A DNA stretch of 5,992 bases from NCBI GenBank assembly GCA_902489925.1, contig CABUBX010000129.1, positions 1 to 5,992 on the forward strand. The letters are read 5' to 3'. Shown piece after piece: positions 1-5,389 of the stretch (its first letter is position 1; every line of letters starts with the position of its first letter). The translations under genes and the position numbers were made by a program. The DNA is from an uncultured Lachnospiraceae bacterium (GTDB lineage Bacteria; Bacillota; Clostridia; Lachnospirales; Lachnospiraceae). The notes beneath the pieces are model-generated. The model was not told the origin of the DNA. It worked only from the letters and a program-made list of their open reading frames with translations, and did not search any database.

Positions 1-3
1 CCC

Positions 4-39
4 AGGTAACAAGTTTTTATTATTTCACTTGTCTACCTA
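4..39. repeat. Imperfect inverted repeat, possible insertion-sequence end
   Basis: The arms AGGTAACAAGT (4-14) and ACTTGTCTACCT (28-39) are complementary apart from one bulged base and are separated by an AT-rich 13-base loop. There is no T-run on either side, so it does not look like an intrinsic terminator. A short plus-strand frame is open from base 2 to a TAG at 38-40 and could be the tail of a gene to the left, but it is too short to identify. The flanking text up to about base 70 resembles the ends of clostridial IS3-type elements as I remember them, but no transposase or second terminal repeat is visible. The rest of 1-92 shows nothing I can name. The inverted repeat is seen; the insertion-sequence reading is a guess. 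Confidence 0.4.
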
Positions 40-92
40 GAAGGGATCATATCAATTAGTGCACAGCCTCTTTGTAGTTGTTTGATTATTTT

Positions 93-1976
93 TTAAAAAA
101 GCACATCAATGGATTCCAATTCTTTTTCGATGACAGGAAGCAAAACCATACAATCGGTGCGTGCATCTTTTGTGATTGAAAATCGGATGCCAAAGTCTGA
201 GCCGTGGACAATTTTGATTCTTCGGTTAATGTTTTGAAGACCGTAACTGTCATGTTTAAATGAAAGAAAGGTTTGCGTGCGTGCATCAAAGGCAAGCAGA
301 CCGTTTATGTGTTCTAGGTCAATGTCGGCGCCATCATTTATGATGTGGATTTCAAGAAAACGTCCTCTGGTATTCTCGGAGATATTCATGGAAATATCGA
401 TATTGCCGCCATTTTCCAGATGGCTTATGCCGTGCTTTATACTGTTTTCAATAAGCGGCTGCAATATAAATCTTAAAACATACAGTGTTTCAACCGTTTC
501 GGAAATATGAAAATGATAGTGCAAACGTTCGCCGAGACGATATTTTTGCAGTGTCAGGTAGCTGCTAAGATATTCAATTTCCTGATGAATTTGGGTGTAT
601 GGACTGTTTGTGCGCCGCAGGCTCAGGCGGAAGGTATCGGACAGTGCAGTAACCATCTCACTGATTTCATCCTGGCCGTTGGCCATGGCAAGCCAGTTGA
701 TGGAATCAAGTGTATTATAAAGAAAGTGCGGATTAATCTGCGATTGCAGGAGGGCTAATTCGGCTTCCTTTTTTTCCAAATCCTTCACATAAATTTCCTT
801 AATCAGTGTATCGACACGGGCAACCATCTTTTCGTATGAGCGTGAAATTGTGCCGACTTCATCCGGACGCTTGGAAAGATTGGAAATTGCGGCAAGCGCA
901 TTGCGGGAGGATGTTTCGGGCACATTGCTGTTGTCATCGGAAGGATTGTGATAGCTGTCCATGACATCGGCAATCTGTCTTATTGGGCGTGACAGAGCGC
1001 GGGATACAGTCATAGATACTAATGAAACTGTAATGATAACCATAGCCAGCATGGCAGCAATCTGTAAAAACAGGATATTCCCGTTGTCATCAACCTCGGT
1101 AAAAGGAACTGAAAGGATAAGCTGCCAGCCGTCATCATTGATGCGTTTGTGTCCGACAACAAAATTCTGACCGTTAATGTGAAGTAAATCGCTGTCATCG
1201 GAGGTGTTTAATGTAAAGTTAATGACCGCGTCGGGCAATGTGGCAGCGGCAAAATTGTTTTTTAACATCATCTGTCCGTTGCCGTCTAACACCCATGCCC
1301 GCAATGTATCGCCCCATGAAATATTGTTTAATATATCAGAAACATAATCTTCTTTGATATAAATCATCATGCGTCCAATCGGCGTCGTATAATCCTTTGT
1401 GCTTTTGATGATACGTGTCATCATCAGGGATTGATTTTCTTCCAAATTGTTTGAGCTGCCTTTGGCGCTCGGATACCAGATATAAGGCTCATTTGTATTT
1501 AAAAGGTTTGTGTACCACCATTTTTTTTGAATGTTGGAAAAGCTGCTGACATCGGTGTATGCTTTTTCAGTTGAAAATAAAGTATCTGAAGGACCTGTAA
1601 TGACGATACTTTCCATATAATCTCTGTTGACGATGAAACCGTTGATAAAATAGCGTACGGCTTCGGGATCGGGGTAAGCTTCACCGCTGGCAGCTTCATC
1701 TAAAAAGCTTTGGATATCAGAATCATAAATAATATTTCTTGAAAGATTTTCTGTATCATCAATAATATTCTCAAGCTGTGCATCGATTTGCTCAAGTGTT
1801 TGCAGCATTGTTTTTAAGGTGGTTTCCCGGGCACTGCTGCTTAAAAATATGTACAGACCGATGGAAATAATAATCAGCACAGGAACAGCGACAAAGAAAA
1901 AGGACAGTACGAGCCGTTTTTGAAATGAGGATGTTTTATGTGCATGTTTATAAAAATGTTTAATACGTTGTTTCAT
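93..1976 (-). CDS. Sensor histidine kinase, YesM/LytS family (two-component system)
   Basis: Membrane sensor kinase of 627 residues. A transmembrane helix at about 21-45 and a second at about 301-324 enclose an extracytoplasmic sensing region of roughly 255 residues that resembles a Cache-type domain. A HAMP-like linker (about 325-395) leads to the His_kinase domain with the hallmark NPHFLYNTL, so His417 is the probable phosphorylation site. The ATPase domain follows, with an N box (PLIENSIKHG, Asn511), a weak D box (IINDGADID) and a G box (YGLQNINRR, about 578-586). The ATG at 1976 is chosen because AAAGAAGG (1982-1989) lies five bases upstream; the frame stays open to 2021, but those 15 extra residues have no ribosome site and look non-native. 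Family members phosphorylate AraC-type YesN regulators and often control nearby sugar transporters. No response regulator gene is visible here. The divergent neighbour is a solute-binding lipoprotein, a likely target or co-sensor. The ligand is unknown. Confidence 0.93.
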   Translation of the reverse strand: MKQRIKHFYKHAHKTSSFQKRLVLSFFFVAVPVLIIISIGLYIFLSSSARETTLKTMLQTLEQIDAQLENIIDDTENLSRNIIYDSDIQSFLDEAASGEAYPDPEAVRYFINGFIVNRDYMESIVITGPSDTLFSTEKAYTDVSSFSNIQKKWWYTNLLNTNEPYIWYPSAKGSSNNLEENQSLMMTRIIKSTKDYTTPIGRMMIYIKEDYVSDILNNISWGDTLRAWVLDGNGQMMLKNNFAAATLPDAVINFTLNTSDDSDLLHINGQNFVVGHKRINDDGWQLILSVPFTEVDDNGNILFLQIAAMLAMVIITVSLVSMTVSRALSRPIRQIADVMDSYHNPSDDNSNVPETSSRNALAAISNLSKRPDEVGTISRSYEKMVARVDTLIKEIYVKDLEKKEAELALLQSQINPHFLYNTLDSINWLAMANGQDEISEMVTALSDTFRLSLRRTNSPYTQIHQEIEYLSSYLTLQKYRLGERLHYHFHISETVETLYVLRFILQPLIENSIKHGISHLENGGNIDISMNISENTRGRFLEIHIINDGADIDLEHINGLLAFDARTQTFLSFKHDSYGLQNINRRIKIVHGSDFGIRFSITKDARTDCMVLLPVIEKELESIDVLF

Positions 1977-2039
1977 ATGAACCTTCTTTACATATGTTTG
2001 ATTAATGAGGCAGGTGGTCAAAATTCAAACCACGATTAT

Positions 2040-2068
2040 ATCTTACTATATAATTTTTTAAGTGTAAA
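2040..2068 (-). promoter_or_regulatory. Candidate sigma-A promoter of the sensor kinase gene
   Basis: On the minus strand, TTTACA (2063-2068, five of six matches to TTGACA) is followed after 17 bases by TAAGAT (2040-2045, four of six matches to TATAAT). Transcription would begin near 2033, giving a leader of about 57 bases. A better -10 hexamer, TATAAT, overlaps at 2035-2040 but lacks a good -35 at the right distance. The region is AT-rich, so chance matches are likely. Confidence 0.35.
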
Positions 2069-2071
2069 TGG

Positions 2072-2100
2072 AAAAGCTTTATATAAGCGGCATAAAAGCT
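2072..2100 (+). promoter_or_regulatory. Direct repeat AAAAGCT, possible regulator binding site
   Basis: AAAAGCT occurs at 2072-2078 and again at 2094-2100, a 22-base period. The similarity extends to 10 of 12 bases if the next five are included. The second copy touches the candidate -35 box of the binding-protein gene. AraC-type response regulators of YesN kind commonly bind tandem direct repeats about two helical turns apart, so this could be the operator used by the partner of the neighbouring kinase. The repeat is seen; its role is inference. A short palindrome, GCTT-TATAT-AAGC (2076-2088), overlaps the first copy. Confidence 0.3.
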
Positions 2101-2128
2101 ATACAATTTCAGTAGATTCGTGTAAAAT
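2100..2128 (+). promoter_or_regulatory. Candidate sigma-A promoter of the solute-binding protein gene
   Basis: TATACA (2100-2105, four of six matches to TTGACA) is followed after 17 bases by TAAAAT (2123-2128, five of six matches to TATAAT). Transcription would begin near 2135 and leave a leader of about 27 bases before the ribosome binding site region and start. A second TATAAT at 2049-2054 has no good -35 partner. The weak -35 box would fit a promoter that needs an activator. Confidence 0.35.
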
Positions 2129-2161
2129 ATAAAGAGATAATTCGCAGATGACAGGAGGCGG

Positions 2162-3487
2162 GTGCTTTTGGAAAATAAAAAAAGAAGAATTGCCCTAGTG
2201 TTTTTAATAGGCATATTTTCGCTGATGTTTTTGGTTTCCTGTACAAAACAGGAGTTTTTGCCGGATGCAGATGAGCTTAAAGAAAAAAAGACATTGGAGG
2301 TTTGGATTTTCTTTGATTACAATACGCCGGGTACACATTACCTTGATACATGGAAAATGCTTGAAGAAGAATTTGACATTGCTTTAGATGTAAAAACCTT
2401 TGCATCAGAGGAGTTAAAAAATAAGCTTAGAATTGCCCTGATGTGTGATGAACTGCCGGATATTTTTGCTGTATGGGGCGGAAGCTTCCCGGAATATCTT
2501 TTTGATGCGGGTGCCTGTCTTCCGGTGCAGGATTATATCGAGGCTTCGGGTATTTCCTATGCGCCGGGATATCAGAAAAGCTATAAGGACGGCAATACTT
2601 ATTTGATTCCGTGTCTTGTGGAAGCTTATGCGGTTACCTATTGTAATCGTGAACTGATGGAAAAGATGAATCTTGAGACGCCTTCGACATGGGAGGAATT
2701 GATTGATTTTGTGGATGAGGTAAATGCCTATAATAAAAAAAATCATACGTCATATGCCGCCATTAACCTTGGCAATAAGGACAGCTGGCTCGGAGAGCTT
2801 TTGTATACAATGATTGTCAATCGTATTAACCCGTATGCGCTGGATGAGCTGATGCAGGGAAAAATCACCTTTGAGGACGATGTTTTTAAAGAGGCTGCGA
2901 AAAAAATTAAAGAGTTAAATGAGCACAATGCTTTTCCGAAGGAATATATGAATACCGGCGAAGTCGAATCGTCAGAAAAGTTTGTAAACAATGAGGCGGT
3001 GCTTATGCCGCATCAGTCTACGATTCTTTACTACCTTATGGATAATATGGGGGAAGATGCCATTGATTTGCTTCAATTTCCGGACTGTAGCGGCGGCGCC
3101 TATCCCGACTATGAGGCTTATCTGATGAATGCCAATCATGATATGGCGCCGGGGCTGTGCATTAATAAAAAAACAGCCTATCCCGACGAGGCGGCGAAGA
3201 TATGTCTTGAGTTTTCAAAACGTGTGAATGAGATTAATGTGAGCAAGTATGGATATCTGAATTACAGAGATGACATTGTGATTGAGCTTCCTGAAGATAT
3301 GCCGGCTCAGGTGGCAAAGTTCCGCGATATGGTGGAAAATAAAAAGCATTTGACAAGCTTTTGGTTTTCGGTGCTTGATAAAGATGCAGTGGGGCCGTGG
3401 CAGAATATGACAAAAAAATTATATGCCGGTGTGCTTGATGCGGATGCATTTACGGAAGAAGTTAAAAAAATATTGAAATTTTCATAG
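2162..3487 (+). CDS. Extracellular solute-binding lipoprotein, ABC transporter family 1 (probably sugar)
   Basis: Substrate-binding lipoprotein of an ABC importer, 441 residues, the usual size for family 1 (SBP_bac_1) carbohydrate-binding proteins. The N-terminus has a basic patch (KKRR), a hydrophobic stretch and a lipobox LVSC, so Cys27 should be lipidated and the protein tethered outside the membrane. Family-like landmarks are the early strand LEVWIFFDY, the DELPDIFAVWGG segment with its acidic turn, and TWEELIDFVDEV near the hinge. AGGAGG (2153-2158) lies only three bases before the GTG listed here but nine bases before an in-frame TTG at 2168; spacing favours the TTG, which would shorten the protein by two residues. 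No permease or ATPase gene follows: a terminator comes directly after the stop. It is divergent from a YesM-type kinase, which suggests that it is regulated by, or feeds, that sensor. The ligand cannot be told from the sequence. Confidence 0.9.
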   Translation: MLLENKKRRIALVFLIGIFSLMFLVSCTKQEFLPDADELKEKKTLEVWIFFDYNTPGTHYLDTWKMLEEEFDIALDVKTFASEELKNKLRIALMCDELPDIFAVWGGSFPEYLFDAGACLPVQDYIEASGISYAPGYQKSYKDGNTYLIPCLVEAYAVTYCNRELMEKMNLETPSTWEELIDFVDEVNAYNKKNHTSYAAINLGNKDSWLGELLYTMIVNRINPYALDELMQGKITFEDDVFKEAAKKIKELNEHNAFPKEYMNTGEVESSEKFVNNEAVLMPHQSTILYYLMDNMGEDAIDLLQFPDCSGGAYPDYEAYLMNANHDMAPGLCINKKTAYPDEAAKICLEFSKRVNEINVSKYGYLNYRDDIVIELPEDMPAQVAKFRDMVENKKHLTSFWFSVLDKDAVGPWQNMTKKLYAGVLDADAFTEEVKKILKFS

Positions 3488-3493
3488 GCTGCT

Positions 3494-3539
3494 AAAAAGC
3501 AGATATTCCATGGATAAAGCAACGGAATATCTGCTTTTT
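3494..3539. terminator. Bidirectional intrinsic terminator between convergent genes
   Basis: The arms AAAAAGCAGATATTCC (3494-3509) and GGAATATCTGCTTTTT (3524-3539) are perfectly complementary over 16 bases with a 14-base loop. The outer A:T pairs supply a U-run on both strands. The hairpin begins seven bases after the stop of the solute-binding protein gene and ends five bases before the stop of the alcohol dehydrogenase gene, so it can end both transcripts. Confidence 0.88.
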
Positions 3540-3543
3540 AATC

Positions 3544-4749
3544 TTATTTGAGTGACAAAATAAATTCTTTGAAATCCTTTTTATCCCATGTAACCGGTGT
3601 CGGATAAAGAGGGTTTCCTTCTTTTGCAGCCCATTCTACAATCTGCTCGATTTGTTCTTCCTTGATGGTCGGAGGATACATTGGAATATCCATCTTAACC
3701 TTCAAGTCTTCCATCCACCCGATAAAAGCTTCAGCTTTTGATGCATCGGTGCTGTCTTTGGATTTAATATGGCAGACGTCGCAAAGTTCAGCGAGACGCT
3801 TATGGGCTGCGCTGCCATATCGGCGCATGACAAGCGGAAGTAAAATAGACATGGCAAGACCGTGAGGGGTTCCGTAAAGGCCGCCGAGTGTATGTCCGAT
3901 AGCATGGACATAGCCGACAGAGCCTCTTGTAAAAGCACGTCCGGCATAAAAGGCAGCGCGCTGCATATTTTGCCGCGCCTCAAGATTCGTCCCGTCCTTA
4001 TAGACTTTATAGAGATTATCATAAATTAATCGGACAGCCTTGCGGCATAAATCTTTTTCCAGTTTTGTGTTGTAAGTATTATTTGTATAAGCCTCAACAG
4101 CATGACAGAGGGCATCCATTCCTGTTGTTGCCGTGACTTTAGGCGGCAGTCCGACGGTCAGCTCAGGGTCGAGAACGGCAAATTTCGGCATGAGGCTGAT
4201 GTCGTTAATTGAAGCCTTGTGATGGGTTTTAGAGTCGGTGACGACAGCGGCAATGGTTGTCTCGGAACCGGTTCCGGCAGTTGTCGGTACTGTAAAAATC
4301 ATCGGAATACGTTTTAGAACACGAAAAAGTCCCTGAAGCTGTCGTACAGATTTTTTAGGGCGGGCAATTCTTGCACCGATGGCTTTGGCGCAGTCCATCG
4401 GTGAACCGCCGCCGAAGGCAATCATGGCATCACAGGCATTGTCTTTATAAAGTGAGACGCCGGCTTCGATGTTGATATCCGAAGGATTTGGCTCAACGCC
4501 GTCAAAAAGTGTGTAGTGCACCTGTTCTTTGTCAAGCGCTTCAATCAATGCGTCAAGAAGGTGAAGCTTGACAAGCATGGCATCCGTCACAATAAGAACG
4601 TTTTTGTAGCCCTTTTGTCTGATAACGGCAGGCAGGCGGCGAATACAGCCGGCACCTTCTAAAACCTCAGGCATTTTCCACGGAAGAAAATACATGCCGA
4701 TTTTCATAATACCCTGATAAATTCTGCAAAAAATTTTACCCATTCTCAT
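3544..4749 (-). CDS. Iron-containing (group III) alcohol dehydrogenase
   Basis: Cytoplasmic NAD(P)-dependent dehydrogenase that interconverts alcohols and aldehydes; 401 residues and apparently intact. The nucleotide-binding half carries GGGSPMDCAKAI (about 113-124) and PTTAGTGSE (155-163). The metal-binding half carries MDALCHAVEAYT (211-222) and a VHAIGH to TPHG block. By alignment to FucO-like enzymes, Asp212, His216, His282 and His296 are the expected iron ligands, and His286 is the expected catalytic histidine. The N-terminal segment before the first strand is somewhat long and hydrophobic. AAAGGAG (4753-4759) is three bases before the ATG at 4749 and nine before an in-frame ATG at 4743, so the start may be two residues shorter. 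The start overlaps the end of the ferredoxin frame, which implies translational coupling. Its upstream partners are ferredoxin and aldehyde:ferredoxin oxidoreductase remnants, so it probably handled the aldehyde of that pathway. The substrate is unknown. Confidence 0.93.
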   Translation of the reverse strand: MRMGKIFCRIYQGIMKIGMYFLPWKMPEVLEGAGCIRRLPAVIRQKGYKNVLIVTDAMLVKLHLLDALIEALDKEQVHYTLFDGVEPNPSDINIEAGVSLYKDNACDAMIAFGGGSPMDCAKAIGARIARPKKSVRQLQGLFRVLKRIPMIFTVPTTAGTGSETTIAAVVTDSKTHHKASINDISLMPKFAVLDPELTVGLPPKVTATTGMDALCHAVEAYTNNTYNTKLEKDLCRKAVRLIYDNLYKVYKDGTNLEARQNMQRAAFYAGRAFTRGSVGYVHAIGHTLGGLYGTPHGLAMSILLPLVMRRYGSAAHKRLAELCDVCHIKSKDSTDASKAEAFIGWMEDLKVKMDIPMYPPTIKEEQIEQIVEWAAKEGNPLYPTPVTWDKKDFKEFILSLK

Positions 4750-4961
4750 CTTCTCCTTTCATCGTAATGGCAAGAATCGTACAGCTTTGAGCGCATAGGC
4801 CGCAGCCGATACAGTCCTCCTCACGGACCATGTAAGCGATGGTATGGATGTCACCGTGATATTTCGGACCTTCAATTGTAAGACAGTCCATCGGACAACT
4901 TTCAACGCAGGCACTGCAGCCGGCACAGGTGCTGCCGTCAATGACAGTTTTTTTTATTCAT
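4736..4961 (-). pseudogene. Dicluster 2[4Fe-4S] ferredoxin with a one-base frameshift in an A8 run
   Basis: The strong ribosome site GGAGGTGA (4967-4974) precedes the ATG at 4961 by five bases, but the frame from that ATG stops after seven codons. One frame over, the sequence encodes a clear small ferredoxin. Removing a single A from the eight-A run (4948-4955) joins the two and gives a 74-residue protein starting MNKKTVIDG. It has cluster motifs C12-x2-C15-x2-C18-x3-C22-P and C50-x2-C53-x2-C56-x3-C60, each able to hold a [4Fe-4S] cluster. Both motifs are complete; only the usual Pro after the last Cys is Thr. The start overlaps the aor stop by eight bases, and the end (TAA 4736-4738) overlaps the dehydrogenase start. 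Its likely job was electron transfer for the oxidoreductase. The extra A may be a true mutation, a slippage site or a sequencing error. Identity is confident; broken status is less so. Confidence 0.82.
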
Positions 4962-5091
4962 TTGAATCACCTCCGCAGGATATGAGGGAAGGCATATCAA
5001 GTTTTAACTTTTTTAACAGCTTTTTCGTCGGAAGTCCGTTTTCATCCCAACCCCTTGCGTGATAGTAAACTTTTTTCAGCTTATCCAACGT
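4954..5091 (-). pseudogene. aor: C-terminal remnant of tungsten-dependent aldehyde:ferredoxin oxidoreductase
   Basis: About 45 codons in one frame end at TAA 4954-4956. They contain YYHARGWDENGLPTKK (residues 9-24 of the remnant) followed by a lysine- and leucine-rich helix. This matches my knowledge of the extreme C-terminus of aldehyde:ferredoxin oxidoreductases, which end with a YY..RGWD..G.P...L..L.L pattern. The full enzyme has about 600 residues, so over nine tenths is missing, including the pterin- and cluster-binding parts. Upstream the sequence changes at about 5083-5092 into a moeA-type reading frame, so a deletion fused the two genes. The ferredoxin ribosome site lies inside its last codons and its stop overlaps the ferredoxin start, the layout of an original tightly coupled operon. 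It has no start of its own and cannot work. The alternative is an unrelated small ORF, but the RGWDENG motif and context argue against it. Confidence 0.72.
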
Positions 5092-5389
5092 GGGAAGCCG
5101 ACAGTCGGTTTTTCAGCATTAAATCGTTAATAATATCTAAAATAAGGTCATGACTTCCTGTGCAGACAATTGTTTTCTCGATATCGGACAGAGGCTTCAT
5201 CAGATTAACCGAAACATCCTCATGGGCAGATACACCTTCGCTGTTTTGAGGGATTATTTTGTAGCCGTTTTCGGTTTCAATTAATTCCTCCGCCATAATG
5301 ACAGCGTCATAGGGCGGGCTAATCATGTTGCCGGTATCTGCATCAAGGTAATCCGCACCTTCTTTTAACGGCACAGGGCAGTCCGGTGC
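5083..5389 (-). pseudogene. moeA: Remnant of a second MoeA with C-terminal periplasmic-binding-like domain
   Basis: An open frame from about 5389 to a TAA at 5081-5083 is stitched from two separate parts of a MoeA/PBP-like fusion protein, normally over 600 residues. The first part, around DTGNMISPPYDAVIMAEEL, fits the TG..lP.g.DAVIM.ED segment of the MoeA central domain. The second part, YKIIPQNSEGVSAHEDV followed by SVNLMKP, fits the end of MoeA domain IV, and VCTGSHDLILDIINDL to SASHVG fits the start of the PBP-like domain, where family members read GSHD and SHVGS. Everything between and after is gone: an in-frame splice near 5255-5272 removes the MPT-binding core, and the frame ends where aor sequence begins. 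The intact protein would help insert molybdenum or tungsten into the pterin cofactor. It is preceded by a first moeA remnant with no intergenic gap. The assignment rests on remembered family motifs and is less certain than the first moeA. Confidence 0.62.

Noticed and set aside
4..39. The left inverted repeat as the transcription terminator of the kinase gene
   Set aside because: No U-run follows the stem on the minus strand and it has a bulge, so intrinsic termination is poorly supported.
507..758. Plus-strand ORFs inside the sensor kinase gene (also at 277-510 and 961-1170)
   Set aside because: They lie antisense to a long, motif-complete kinase gene and have no ribosome sites or recognisable features.
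1938..2132. A 64-codon plus-strand ORF across the divergent intergenic region
   Set aside because: It overlaps the kinase start and the candidate promoters, and its predicted peptide has no recognisable features.
2414..2746. A 110-codon minus-strand ORF inside the solute-binding protein gene
   Set aside because: It is antisense to a clear lipoprotein gene, has low-complexity composition and no start signals.
4759..4941. A 60-codon minus-strand ORF inside the ferredoxin region
   Set aside because: It is an alanine- and valine-rich shadow frame; the cysteine motifs of a real dicluster ferredoxin lie in a different frame on the same strand.
5081..5374. A 97-codon ORF as a novel small protein
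   Set aside because: It is better explained as two joined pieces of a MoeA/PBP fusion protein, with no ribosome site before its GTG.
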